Origin: Tessaracoccus sp. SD287
GTDB lineage: Bacteria > Actinomycetota > Actinomycetes > Propionibacteriales > Propionibacteriaceae
DNA: 64,000 nucleotides
Assembly: GCF_017355265.1 (NCBI RefSeq)
Contig: NZ_JADIJQ010000002.1
Coordinates: 62,001-126,000, forward strand
Direction: 5' to 3'
A program made the position numbers and the translations under genes. Under the pieces are notes generated by a model, which ran no database searches, was not told the DNA's origin, and saw only the letters and a list, made by a program, of their open reading frames with translations. Positions 8,371 through 17,329 of the stretch are shown here, in pieces. Numbering within the stretch: position 1 is the first letter of the stretch; every line of letters begins with the position of its first letter.

Positions 8371-10815
8371 TCAGCGCTCACGCTCGTCGATGATCTCGCC
8401 ACCGAGCTCGCTCATCAGCAACTCGGCTGCCGAGCTGCCGGACTCGTCCAGTACCTGGTCGTCGGCCGACTCCCCCGCGTCGACCTCCGGGGTCTCGGCT
8501 GATACCTGCCCGGCGGTGGTGGTCGGACGCACCGAGGCCTTGGCCAGTTCGCCAAACCCACGACGGTCGGTGTCCGGCTCTGGTTCCTCGTCCGGTGGCG
8601 GCGGCTCCTCGTCGTGGGACGGCGGCGGGTCGGCCGGATGCGCCTGGGGACCACCTGCGCGGTCGGCCCGGTCCCTTCCGGGGCGTCCCACGGGGCCGCG
8701 TGCCTGCGGACTGCCCGCACCGCGCGACTCGTCGAGGACCGGCTTGATCTTGAGGTCGGCGCCCAGCACCTCGATGATCGAGTCACGCAACACGTCGTTG
8801 GTGCCACCGGAGGTGAAGTTGTCGCGGGCACCGGGATTGGCGAAGACCAGCGTGAGCAGCCCGTCGGTGACGTCACCGACCTGGGCGTTCTGGCTCAGCA
8901 GGATGAAGCTGAACTTGCGACGCCCCTTGACCTCCTCCAGCACCCGCGGCCATTCCTGGCGCATTCGGGCGGTGTCGATGTCGCCGGGGCGCACCGTCGG
9001 GCTCGCCGACTGCGGACGCAGGGGGACCACGTTGTCGGGTCGCTGCTGTTCGGCCGCCGGCTCGCGGTGGGGTCGCTGGCGCGGACCGCTGGGGCGTTGC
9101 TCCGCGGGGGGTCGCTGCTGTTGCGGGGCGGCCGGCGGTTGTTGCTGGGTGGCCGGCGGCTGTTGCCGGGCGGCCGGGGTGTGCACCGGGGGCGGTGTGG
9201 ACGCGGGGGCGTGGTCCGCGGACGAGACCGGACTTTGGCGCCCCTGTGGTGCCTGCGCGGGGCTCGGCGACTGCGCACCGGGACCGCGGTCGGCGTCCGA
9301 CCACTCCTCCCGTGGGGCCGGTGGCGCCGCAGGGCTGGCATGGTCGACCGGCACCCCGCCCTCGGCCAGGCGGCGCTCGAGCCGGTCGAGGCGGGCATGG
9401 ACGCCGCGTTCGTCGACGTCTGCCCCTGGCAGCAGCACCCGGGCGCACATCAACTCCAGGTGCAGGCGGGGTGCCGTGGTGCCCCGCATCTCGGTGAGGC
9501 CGGCGGCGATGACCTCGGCGGCACGGGTCAGCTCACCGGAGCCGATGGCCGCGGCCTGCAGCGACAGCCGCTCGGCCTGGTCACCGGAGACGTCGATCAG
9601 CCCGGTCTCCACGGCATCGGGCACGGCGGCGACGATGACCAGGTCGCGCAGCCGCCGCAGCAGGTCCTCGGCGAAGCGGCGGGGATCCTGGCCGACCTCG
9701 ATCACCTTGTCGATGGTCGCGAACACCCCCTTCCCGTCGCCGGCGGCGAAGGCGTCCACCACCTCGTCCAGCAACGTGTCGGGGGTGTAGCCCAGCAGGG
9801 CGGCTGCGGCCACGTATTCGACCCCGTGGGCCCCGGCCGCACCCAACAACTGGTCCAGCACCGACAGGGAGTCGCGCACCGACCCGGCGCCGGCCCGAAC
9901 CACCAGCGGAAGCACCTCTGCCTCGACCTGGACGCCCTCGGACATGCACAGGTTCTGCAGATGGTTCACCAGCACCTTCGGGGGCACCAGGCGGAACGGG
10001 TAGTGGTGGGTCCGCGAGCGAATGGTGCCAATGACCTTCTCGGGTTCGGTCGTGGCGAAGATGAACTTCACGTGCGGCGGGGGTTCCTCGACCAGCTTCA
10101 GCAGGGCATTGAAGCCCGCCGAGGTGACCATGTGGGCCTCGTCGATGATGTAGATCTTGTACCGGCTCTGCACCGGGGCGAAGAAGGCGCGTTCCCGCAG
10201 GTCGCGCGCGTCCTCGACACCGCCGTTGGAAGCCGCGTCCATCTCGATCACGTCGATCGAGCCGGGGCCGCCGCGGGCCAGGTCCCGACAGGAGCGGCAC
10301 TCGCCGCAGGGGGTGGGGGTCGGACCCTGGGCACAGTTCAGGGAACGGGCCAGGATGCGGGCGCTGGTGGTCTTGCCGCAGCCCCGCGGACCGCTGAACA
10401 GGTAGGCGTGGTTGACCTTGTTGTTGACCAGGGCACGCATGAGCGGCTCGGTGACGTGCTCCTGCCCGATGACCTCGTCAAAGGTGTCGGGGCGGTAGCG
10501 GCGGTACAAGGCCAGCGGCGCGGCCAGCTCGTCGCGGGGACGCTCGGGACGGTCCTGGGCCGGTGGCGGCGCCAGGTCGGCGCGCGGAGCCACGACGGGC
10601 TCCTCGACTGCGGTCTCGGCAACCCCGGCATCGTGGCCGGGCTCGACTGCGACGGGTTCGGGTGTGACCGGTTCAGGCTCGTCCTCGAACAGGCTCGGGC
10701 CATCCTGCTCGTCCGGCATGTCGAACAAGCCCTCGTCGGGCTCGTCGAACAGCGCGTCGCTGTCGTCATAGCTGTCGTCGTCCACGATGACCACTCTAGG
10801 AGAGCGCACCGACAC
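8371..10815 (-). CDS. dnaX: DNA polymerase III subunits gamma and tau
   Basis: 814 residues. The conserved clamp-loader ATPase begins at about residue 101 (LALYRRYRPDTFDEVIGQEH) with Walker A GPRGCGKTT at 142-150, a four-Cys zinc module (CAQ...CGECRSC), IIDEAHM as Walker B and TIRSRTHHY as sensor 1/arginine-finger region. A Pro/Gln-rich linker (roughly 485-610) leads to the C-terminal tau domain. In front of the ATPase are about 95 acidic, proline-rich residues. The GTG at 10815 has only a weak ribosome site, so the true start could be later, at one of the GTGs at 10794 or 10785. The SRP RNA lies directly upstream on the same strand. Confidence 0.95.
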   Translation of the reverse strand: MSVRSPRVVIVDDDSYDDSDALFDEPDEGLFDMPDEQDGPSLFEDEPEPVTPEPVAVEPGHDAGVAETAVEEPVVAPRADLAPPPAQDRPERPRDELAAPLALYRRYRPDTFDEVIGQEHVTEPLMRALVNNKVNHAYLFSGPRGCGKTTSARILARSLNCAQGPTPTPCGECRSCRDLARGGPGSIDVIEMDAASNGGVEDARDLRERAFFAPVQSRYKIYIIDEAHMVTSAGFNALLKLVEEPPPHVKFIFATTEPEKVIGTIRSRTHHYPFRLVPPKVLVNHLQNLCMSEGVQVEAEVLPLVVRAGAGSVRDSLSVLDQLLGAAGAHGVEYVAAAALLGYTPDTLLDEVVDAFAAGDGKGVFATIDKVIEVGQDPRRFAEDLLRRLRDLVIVAAVPDAVETGLIDVSGDQAERLSLQAAAIGSGELTRAAEVIAAGLTEMRGTTAPRLHLELMCARVLLPGADVDERGVHARLDRLERRLAEGGVPVDHASPAAPPAPREEWSDADRGPGAQSPSPAQAPQGRQSPVSSADHAPASTPPPVHTPAARQQPPATQQQPPAAPQQQRPPAEQRPSGPRQRPHREPAAEQQRPDNVVPLRPQSASPTVRPGDIDTARMRQEWPRVLEEVKGRRKFSFILLSQNAQVGDVTDGLLTLVFANPGARDNFTSGGTNDVLRDSIIEVLGADLKIKPVLDESRGAGSPQARGPVGRPGRDRADRAGGPQAHPADPPPSHDEEPPPPDEEPEPDTDRRGFGELAKASVRPTTTAGQVSAETPEVDAGESADDQVLDESGSSAAELLMSELGGEIIDERER

Positions 10816-10845
10816 GAATCGCCACTCGGTCCATCAGCGCTGATC

Positions 10846-10955
10846 GGCAGCAGGCATGGAGGGGTCCCCCGTGCACCCGTCAGAGCTCACTTACCCTTGC
10901 TGTCTTCCGACCCTGGGGGGATTGGGCGAGGTAACGCCGCACGAGGGACCTGCCG
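10846..10955 (-). ncRNA. ffs: Signal recognition particle RNA (small bacterial type)
   Basis: The minus strand at 10910-10880 reads CCAGGGTCGGAAGACAGCA and then AGGGTAAGTGAG, matching the conserved SRP domain IV tip: a GGAA tetraloop and the asymmetric internal loop that binds Ffh. The flanking bases (GGCAGGTCCC at the 5' side, GGACCCCTCCATGCCTGC at the 3' side) can pair to form the long closing stem. The position immediately upstream of dnaX is the common one in actinobacteria. The ends are estimated from the stem. Confidence 0.88.
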
Positions 10956-11017
10956 ACCAGTGTAGAGGATCAGATCGGCCGGCACGAACAGCGGCCCGGG
11001 ACGGTCCCCGAGGTGAC

Positions 11018-11254
11018 TCAGGGGGCCAGGATGACGTTCTCGATCTCGGTCTTCAGCGCCCCGGGGTCGCCGCCGCCAGCCACCGCCAGGCCGAGGATGA
11101 AGGCACCCACCGGGGCCATCGGTCGGACCCCCTCACGGGCGATCGATGAGGTCAATTCCAGAATGACGTCCTCGTCAACCAGGCTGGGGTCGACCCCCAC
11201 TGCGGCGCTGGCGCGCTCAATGAAGGGACGCCATTCGCTGCGGTCCTCGCTCAT
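11018..11254 (-). CDS. Small DUF6457-type protein
   Basis: 78 residues, ATG at 11254 with AGAAGG upstream. It is a soluble helical protein with the pattern WRPFIERASAAVGVDP, DEDVILELTSSIA and PMAPVGAFILGLAVA, as in short actinobacterial DUF6457 proteins. These often sit by molybdenum-cofactor genes (from general knowledge, moderately sure), which fits the nearby molybdoenzyme dmsA. No catalytic motif is visible. It follows the Fe-S protein gene by 82 bases on the same strand and may be co-transcribed with it. Confidence 0.65.
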   Translation of the reverse strand: MSEDRSEWRPFIERASAAVGVDPSLVDEDVILELTSSIAREGVRPMAPVGAFILGLAVAGGGDPGALKTEIENVILAP

Positions 11255-11336
11255 GTCCTTCTCCTTTGTCGTGCGTCTGTTTGTGGTGCGTCTCGTGTCC
11301 CTCGCGGCCCCGTACCGGCAGCGGCCAGTGCCGTGG

Positions 11337-12338
11337 TCAGCCCCGCAGCCGGTCGTGGTACTTCGCCGGAATCCTGTCCATCAAGTGTGGCGGCAGGTGT
11401 ACCCCGAAGGGGTCCTCCGCACGCTCTGCGCAGCTCTGGCAGGTGCTGCGACCGGCAGGAATCGTGATCCGGCAGCGATCGCAGGTGGTGGTGGCCAGCC
11501 GTGCGATGGGCAGGGGGCGGCCGGCGAGCACCGTCGTCCAGTCGTGGTGGTCCACGACGCTGATCACCTGGCTGGGGCAGGACACGACGCAGGTCTGGTC
11601 CCCCTGGCATCGGTCGGGGTATTGCACGAGTGTGGTGCGCCCCTGCGCGGTGCCAAGCTCGAGGGCGTCGTGTGCGCAAGCCTTGACGCAGACACCACAG
11701 GCGATGCAGGCAGCGGCATCCAGTGCCAGGGCCGGCGCGCCACCGTGAACCTCGTCGCCGCCCAGTGCCCGCAAGGAGTCCACCAGTCTGGCCCGGGGAT
11801 CCTCGGAGTGGTGCGGCACCACCGGCTCGGGAGGCCGGCGAGCCAGCATTCCACGTCGGCTCATGGGTGGACGGGAGACAGACAGGGTGGTCACCACGAT
11901 GCGCTCGCCCCCGACGGTGCCCGCACGGACCCGTCCGGACGTCAGCCGGGACAGGGTCTCGAGCTTCCCGGTCTCGAGCTGCCCGGCCTCGGGCGGACAG
12001 GTTGACGGGTCGACCAGCACGGTGCCACCGGACGCGACGGCCAGGTCGACCAGCATCCAGTCGTCGGCACCCGACGGGCAGTGCGGCAGCAGCACCGCGA
12101 CGACGTCGGCGCCGTCCAACGGTTCGGGCCGCTCACCGGTGTTCCCCTCGCCGCTGGCCCGGGTGTCGAGGGCACGGGTGTCGAGGGCCCCGGTGTCGGG
12201 CGTCCGGGCATGGGGGTGCTCCTCGCAACGCACCACCACGTGGCAGACGGCACGGGCTTGCAGCATCGTCAGCACCCGGGAAAAGCGGTGCTCCATTCCT
12301 GCATCCACGCTTCCCCCCGTCACATTGTTCGAGCCCAT
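11337..12338 (-). CDS. 4Fe-4S ferredoxin-domain protein with zinc ribbon, near DMSO reductase
   Basis: About 333 residues if the ATG at 12338 is used; the frame is open to 12398, and 12296 (MEHRFSRV) is also possible because no start has a good ribosome site. The N-terminal ~200 residues are an unassigned region with a threonine/aspartate repeat (DTGALDTRALDTRA). Two 4Fe-4S motifs follow, CIACGVCVKAC and CQGDQTCVVSCP, then a CxxC...CxxC zinc ribbon (CDRC, CQSC) near the C-terminus. It is probably an electron-transfer or maturation partner of the molybdoenzyme transcribed away from it beyond the CYTH-CHAD gene. The specific function is unknown. The upstream 100 bases are AT-richer and probably contain the promoter. 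Confidence 0.72.
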   Translation of the reverse strand: MGSNNVTGGSVDAGMEHRFSRVLTMLQARAVCHVVVRCEEHPHARTPDTGALDTRALDTRASGEGNTGERPEPLDGADVVAVLLPHCPSGADDWMLVDLAVASGGTVLVDPSTCPPEAGQLETGKLETLSRLTSGRVRAGTVGGERIVVTTLSVSRPPMSRRGMLARRPPEPVVPHHSEDPRARLVDSLRALGGDEVHGGAPALALDAAACIACGVCVKACAHDALELGTAQGRTTLVQYPDRCQGDQTCVVSCPSQVISVVDHHDWTTVLAGRPLPIARLATTTCDRCRITIPAGRSTCQSCAERAEDPFGVHLPPHLMDRIPAKYHDRLRG

Positions 12339-12496
12339 TGTTTTCGCGGCCCCCGTCATTGATCGGCCATGTGTCACCCAAAGAACCGCCGATCGCATTT
12401 CTTGTACACCCCACGCTCACGCGATGGGTCGCCACTGGAAACCATTCTAGGTGGGTGGTGCCACCCGCTCACCGCGCCCCCTCGCAAAGGGCGGGC

Positions 12497-14023
12497 CTAC
12501 CGCTTCGACGCTCTCGACAGTGCCTGCTCGGCATGCTGGTGCGCGAGGGTGGCGCGCTCCTGTTGGCGGGCAACGAGCAGCTCATAAGGGGCGGTGGGCT
12601 GTCCGGCGACGGCCGCCTCGGCGGCTAGTTCCCGCAGCCGGTCGATGGCCACAGTGGCGTCCTGCAATTCGCCGAGGCTTTCGGTCACCTCTTCCCACCG
12701 TTCGGCCAATGCGCTGGCCCGGTCGTCCCCGAGATGACCAAAGGCCTCGTGGGCGTAACGGGCGGCCTTGGCCTTCTTGCGCACCTCGTGCAGCAGTTCG
12801 AGCCGATGGTCGGGGTCCTGTTCGGACGCGGCCCGGGCGTGCGCGGCGGCGACCCGCCCGGTGACCTGCTGGGAGACCTGGGCCAGGGCTGGGGCGGCCC
12901 GGCGCTGGGCCCGCGCGGCCCGCAGCGGTGGGCGGATCAGTAACGCCGCCAGCGCCTCCATCAGGTTCTTCGTACGGTCCGAGTCGAGAGCCCTGACCAG
13001 GTCGGCGTGGGCTTCGGCGTGGGCGCGGTCCAGGGCGTCCGGCAGGCGCTCGCGCACGTCCCCCGCAGCCTGCTCCGGCTCGAGGGCGGCCAGGTCGGCG
13101 GTGAGGCGATCACGCAGCACCTCGGCGTCGCGCGGGGCCCCGAGTCGCTCGCCCAACCACCGGACTTCCAGGGCGATGGGGTCGGTGACCGAACGGTCCA
13201 GGAACCGACGGAAGCTGCGAAGGGTACTGCGCAGGCGGCGGGTGGCCACCCTGGACTTGTGGACGGCATCCGGGACGTCGCTGCGGGTTTTGCCCTCCAG
13301 TCCCTGGATGGCGCCGACCTGGCGCCGCAGGTGGCGCACCACCACCGCCCCGACGGTCGTCGGCTCGTCCGCGGTCCCCGCAGCGGCGGCGGGGTCGCCC
13401 CGGTCGGCCTCGGCCAGGCCGAGCGCACGGGCCAGCTTCGGCCCGCCATCGTGGCGGAGCAGCCCAGCGTCACGCAGGTGGGACTCGATGGCGTCGAGGT
13501 CGGCGACCGTCCCGTCGACCAGCTCCACCTCGACCTCTCGCCAGGTGCTCGTGGGCCCGTTGACGGGGGTCGCCTGCACCCTGTCGTCGGCCATCAGGGC
13601 GACCACCGCGCCGTCGGCGATCCGCAGGATCTGGTGCTCGGTGCGCTCGGTGACCAGCCGCGCCACCGGCACCAGCGCATCCAGGCCCACCACATCGGCC
13701 ACCTGCGCCCGCAGCTGCCACGGCACCAGGGCAGCGCTGCGACCCGCGGTCAAGGGAAGGTGCACCTCGACCCGGGACTCCTCACGCTTCGGGCCCTTCA
13801 GGTGCCAGCCCTCGTCGCCGCCTCCGACCCGGCGACGCAGCGTGTGGTCGCTGCGGATCAGCGCCAACTCCAGGGTGTCGACGTAGTCGGCGACCAACCC
13901 GAAGGATTCCCGATCACCCCAGCCGTACGGCTCGGTCAGACCGATGGCCAGGCCGTCGTCCAGCACGGCATCGCCGCGCCACGGGGCCAGCACGTATTTG
14001 CGTTCAATTTCAATCTGTTGCAT
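12497..14023 (-). CDS. CYTH and CHAD domain protein
   Basis: 508 residues from the ATG at 14023, chosen for the AGGAGG four bases away; another ATG at 14053 is less well placed. Residues 1-200 form a CYTH triphosphate tunnel domain starting with the EIERKY (ExExK) signature and containing repeated charged beta-strands such as TLRRRV and WREVEVELVDG. Residues about 220-505 form a CHAD helical domain rich in conserved His and Arg (VHKSRVATRRLRSTLRSF, LHEVRKKAKAARYA). CHAD binds inorganic polyphosphate and CYTH domains hydrolyse triphosphates, so a polyphosphate-linked role is likely. It is divergent from dmsA; the shared 194-base gap holds the dms promoter. Confidence 0.9.
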   Translation of the reverse strand: MQQIEIERKYVLAPWRGDAVLDDGLAIGLTEPYGWGDRESFGLVADYVDTLELALIRSDHTLRRRVGGGDEGWHLKGPKREESRVEVHLPLTAGRSAALVPWQLRAQVADVVGLDALVPVARLVTERTEHQILRIADGAVVALMADDRVQATPVNGPTSTWREVEVELVDGTVADLDAIESHLRDAGLLRHDGGPKLARALGLAEADRGDPAAAAGTADEPTTVGAVVVRHLRRQVGAIQGLEGKTRSDVPDAVHKSRVATRRLRSTLRSFRRFLDRSVTDPIALEVRWLGERLGAPRDAEVLRDRLTADLAALEPEQAAGDVRERLPDALDRAHAEAHADLVRALDSDRTKNLMEALAALLIRPPLRAARAQRRAAPALAQVSQQVTGRVAAAHARAASEQDPDHRLELLHEVRKKAKAARYAHEAFGHLGDDRASALAERWEEVTESLGELQDATVAIDRLRELAAEAAVAGQPTAPYELLVARQQERATLAHQHAEQALSRASKR

Positions 14024-14106
14024 GACGCCTCCTGGGGCCATCGGGACTGCCATTGTCTCACTGAGCGTGCGTCGGGCCGCGGCTCAACCAACAAAAGGAT
14101 CGATTC

Positions 14107-14135
14107 TTGTTTCGTAATTCACGACAGTGTATTCA
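14107..14135 (+). promoter_or_regulatory. Candidate dmsABC promoter
   Basis: TTGTTT (14107-14112) and TATTCA (14130-14135) are separated by 17 bases in a clearly AT-rich stretch between the divergent CYTH-CHAD and dmsA genes. A second weaker -10 (TACGAT) lies near 14172. No FNR palindrome was recognised, so the basis of any oxygen control is not visible. Confidence 0.4.
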
Positions 14136-14217
14136 TGTCCCCCGCCAGAAAGTCACAAAAGGCGCTCACCTACGATCGATGCAGAGCGCACAAGGACTCT
14201 GAGTTTGAGGAGATTTC

Positions 14218-16695
14218 ATGACCATCATCCAGGAGCGGGGCGTCGGCCAGGGGGGCACGTCGCCCACCCGTCGACGGTTCCTGCAGTGGAGCGGTATCGC
14301 CGGCGGCACGGTTGGCGTCCTCGGCCTGGGAGGGTGCGGTCTGGCCTCCAAGGACAGCGAGGATGCGACCGGTTCGGCCTACCCCGAGGACAAGCGCGTC
14401 ACCAGTTCCTGCACCGTGAACTGTGGCAGCCGCTGCCCCCTGTTGCTGGCCGTCAAGGATGGCCAGATCATCCGCGTCGACCCCGAGGAGGGTGGCGACG
14501 ACGAACTCGGCAGCCAGCAGATCCGCGCGTGCGTACGGGGGCGTTCCATCCGGCAGCGGATCTACTCCGCCGAGCGACTCAAGAAGCCGCAGAAGCGGGT
14601 GGGGAAGCGTGGCAGTGGACAGTGGCAGGAGATCTCGTGGGACGAGGCCTTCACCCTGATCGCTGACAAGCTCAAGGACCTGATCTCGACCCACGGCAAC
14701 GAGTCGATCTACCTCAACTACGGCACCGGTGTGCTCGGCGCCACCATCGCCACCTCGTGGCCGCCCCGCGCCACCGCCATCTCGCGGCTGATGAACTGCG
14801 TCGGCGGCTACCTGGACCACTACAACGACTACTCGGCCGGCAACGTCGAGGCGGCCCTGGACTTCCACTACGGCGGCTGGGTCACGTCCAACTCCAACGA
14901 CGACACCCGCAACTCCAAGCTCGTGGTGATGTTCGGGAACAACCCGCACGAGACCCGGATGAGTGGCGGCGGCGAACTGTTCGTCACCCAGAAGGCCAAG
15001 CAGGAGTCGGGCCACAAGGTCATCATCATCGACCCGCGCCTGTCCGACACCGTGCAGAACCTGGCCGACCAGTGGGTGCCGATCCGGCCGGGCACCGATG
15101 CGGCCCTGGTGGCCGGCATGGTGCACGTCATGATTGCCGAGGACCTGCACGACCAGGCCTTCCTGGACAAGTACTGCAGTGGCTTCGACGAGGCCCACCT
15201 GCCCAAGGGCGCCCCGGCGAACTCGTCCTACCGCGCCTACATTGAGGGCAAGGGCCCCGACGGCATCGAGAAGACCCCGCAGTGGGCCGCCCGCATCACC
15301 GGGGTCCCCGCGCAGACCATCATCGCCCTGGCACGCGAGATCGCCACCACCAAGCCGTGCAGCATCAACTCCGGGTGGGGCAGCCAGCGTCACTCCAACG
15401 GTGAGTCCGCCTCGCGCGCACCGATGTTGCTGTCGAACGTCATCGGCCAGGTCGGCATCCCCGGTGGCGGCACTGGCCACCGCGAGGGGTCGGCGAACCT
15501 GGGCATGGCCAGCTTCCCCGTGCTTGAGAACCCCGTCCGTCCCGTCATCTCGTACTACATGTGGCCCGACGCCATTGAGCGCGGCAAGGGGATGACCTAC
15601 AAGGACGGCGTGCGCGACCTGCAGAACCTCAACGGCAACGCGAACGTCAAGCACGACATCGTGCTGGGGTCCAACATCAAGTTCATCTGGAACTACGGCT
15701 CGAACGCGATGATCAACCAGCACGGTGACATCAACCGCAACATCGAGATCCTCAGCGACGAGTCCAAGGTCGAGATGATCGTCACCATCGACAACCAGCT
15801 CAGCGTCTCGGCGCGCTACTCCGACATCCTGCTGCCCGACGTGACCACCTCCGAGCAGATGGACCTGGCGGCTCAGGGCAGCGCCGGCAACATGGGCTAC
15901 ACGATCTTCTGCGACAAGGCGATCGAGCCCCTCTACGACTGCAAGCCCATCTACGAGCAGCTGACCGGCATCGCCGAGAAGCTGGGCGTCAAGGACAAGT
16001 TCACCGAGGGCAAGACCCAGGAGGACTGGGTGCGTTGGCTGGTCGAGGAGTCCCGCAAGACCATTCCGGACCTGCCCAGCTTCGACGAGCTGCGCACGAT
16101 GGGGGTTTGGCGCAAGAAGCTCGACCCGGTGATCGCCATGAAGGACTTCCGCGCGGACCCCGTGGCGAACAAGCTGGGCACCCCGTCGGGCAAGATCGAG
16201 ATCTGGTCCTCGAACCTGCACCTGATGAGCCAGGACTGGCCGCAGGAGGAGGGCCAGCCCATCGACCCGCTGCCGATCTACCGACAGACCCGCGAGATGC
16301 CCGGCGACCCGCTGCAGGACAAGTACCCCCTGCAGTGCATCGGCCACCACTACAAGCAGCGCACCCACAGCTCCTACGGCAACAGCCCGTGGCTGAAGGA
16401 GGCGCACCCCCAGCACGTGTGGATCAACGACGCCGACGCCAAGGCCAGGGGCATCAGCGCCGGCGACCAGGTGGTCGTCTGGAATGACCGCGGCGAGGTC
16501 GAGCTGCCCGCCTACGTCACCCGGCGCATCGTCCCCGGGGTGCTCTCCATACCGCAGGGCGCCTGGTACACCCCACAGAAGGCCGGCGGTCGTGACCTCG
16601 GCGGCTCGGTGAACACCTTGGCCTCGGGCGCACTCACCGCCTACGCCAAGGGCAACGGACAGCACTCGGCGCTTGTCGAGATCAGGAAGGCATGA
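14218..16695 (+). CDS. dmsA: DmsA-type molybdopterin oxidoreductase (DMSO/TMAO reductase catalytic subunit)
   Basis: 825 residues, ATG at 14218 after GAGGAG. A twin-arginine signal (TRRRFLQW, residues 17-24) precedes a hydrophobic stretch with a possible lipobox (GLGGC, Cys40), so the enzyme is exported folded. Cys65, Cys69, Cys73 and Cys105 form the FS0 4Fe-4S site. The region YGTGVLGATIATSWPP carries the Ser that ligates molybdenum in this family, and the C-terminal molydopterin-binding domain (residues about 695-820) is complete. It oxidises or reduces S- or N-oxides; DmsA reduces DMSO with electrons from menaquinol through DmsB and DmsC. Genes dmsB and dmsC follow at once, giving a complete respiratory unit. 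A related substrate such as selenate or biotin sulfoxide cannot be excluded. Confidence 0.92.
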   Translation: MTIIQERGVGQGGTSPTRRRFLQWSGIAGGTVGVLGLGGCGLASKDSEDATGSAYPEDKRVTSSCTVNCGSRCPLLLAVKDGQIIRVDPEEGGDDELGSQQIRACVRGRSIRQRIYSAERLKKPQKRVGKRGSGQWQEISWDEAFTLIADKLKDLISTHGNESIYLNYGTGVLGATIATSWPPRATAISRLMNCVGGYLDHYNDYSAGNVEAALDFHYGGWVTSNSNDDTRNSKLVVMFGNNPHETRMSGGGELFVTQKAKQESGHKVIIIDPRLSDTVQNLADQWVPIRPGTDAALVAGMVHVMIAEDLHDQAFLDKYCSGFDEAHLPKGAPANSSYRAYIEGKGPDGIEKTPQWAARITGVPAQTIIALAREIATTKPCSINSGWGSQRHSNGESASRAPMLLSNVIGQVGIPGGGTGHREGSANLGMASFPVLENPVRPVISYYMWPDAIERGKGMTYKDGVRDLQNLNGNANVKHDIVLGSNIKFIWNYGSNAMINQHGDINRNIEILSDESKVEMIVTIDNQLSVSARYSDILLPDVTTSEQMDLAAQGSAGNMGYTIFCDKAIEPLYDCKPIYEQLTGIAEKLGVKDKFTEGKTQEDWVRWLVEESRKTIPDLPSFDELRTMGVWRKKLDPVIAMKDFRADPVANKLGTPSGKIEIWSSNLHLMSQDWPQEEGQPIDPLPIYRQTREMPGDPLQDKYPLQCIGHHYKQRTHSSYGNSPWLKEAHPQHVWINDADAKARGISAGDQVVVWNDRGEVELPAYVTRRIVPGVLSIPQGAWYTPQKAGGRDLGGSVNTLASGALTAYAKGNGQHSALVEIRKA

Positions 16696-16698
16696 CCG

Positions 16699-17328
16699 AT
16701 GGCCAACTTCAAGCAACTCGGGTTCTCGTTCGACCAGGCAAAGTGCACCGGCTGCAAGGCCTGCCAGATCGCCTGCAAGGACAAGAACGACCTGCCCGTG
16801 GGCGTGACCTGGCGACGCGTCGCCGAGTACACCGGCGGCGGCTGGGTCACCAATGAGACCGAGGGCACCGCCACCCAGGACGTCTACAGCTACTACACGT
16901 CGGTCTCGTGCAACCACTGCGAGGACGCCATCTGCATGGACGTCTGCCCGACCACCGCGATGCGTCGCGGCGAGAACGGCATCGTCTACGTGGACGCCGA
17001 GGTGTGCATTGGCTGCAAGTACTGCGCGATGGCCTGCCCGTACTCGGCCCCCCAGTTCGACGCCGCCAAGGGCGTCATGACCAAGTGCGACTTCTGCATG
17101 GACCGCGTCGCCGAGGGCGGCGAGCCGGCCTGTGTGGCGTCCTGCCCCACCCGGGCGCTGAGCTTCGGCGAGATCGTCGACCTGCGCCAGGCCCCCGGCG
17201 CCACCGCTGACGTGGCCCCCCTGCCCGACCCCGGCATCACCAAGCCGAACCTGGTCGTGCTGCCCCATCCCAAGGCCAAGCCGTCCGGTTCGAAGGCCGG
17301 CGCGATCGGCAACCCCGAGGAGATCTGA
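16699..17328 (+). CDS. dmsB: DmsB-type 4Fe-4S electron-transfer subunit
   Basis: 209 residues, 3 bases after dmsA. Four ferredoxin-type clusters are encoded: CTGCKACQIAC near the start, CNHCEDAICMDVCP, CIGCKYCAMACP, and CDFCMDRVAEGGEPACVASCP. This is the arrangement of DmsB/NrfC-type subunits, which carry electrons from the membrane anchor to the molybdenum subunit. It has no signal peptide and is expected to travel with DmsA through the Tat system. It is translationally close to both neighbours. Confidence 0.94.
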   Translation: MANFKQLGFSFDQAKCTGCKACQIACKDKNDLPVGVTWRRVAEYTGGGWVTNETEGTATQDVYSYYTSVSCNHCEDAICMDVCPTTAMRRGENGIVYVDAEVCIGCKYCAMACPYSAPQFDAAKGVMTKCDFCMDRVAEGGEPACVASCPTRALSFGEIVDLRQAPGATADVAPLPDPGITKPNLVVLPHPKAKPSGSKAGAIGNPEEI

Positions 17329-17329
17329 C

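Noticed and set aside
8614-10965. 783-residue open frame antisense to dnaX
   Set aside because: Shadow of dnaX on the opposite strand; low-complexity composition and no recognisable motif.
14053-14217. FNR-type site in front of dmsA
   Set aside because: No TTGAT-N4-ATCAA-like palindrome could be placed; only an AT-rich promoter is supported.
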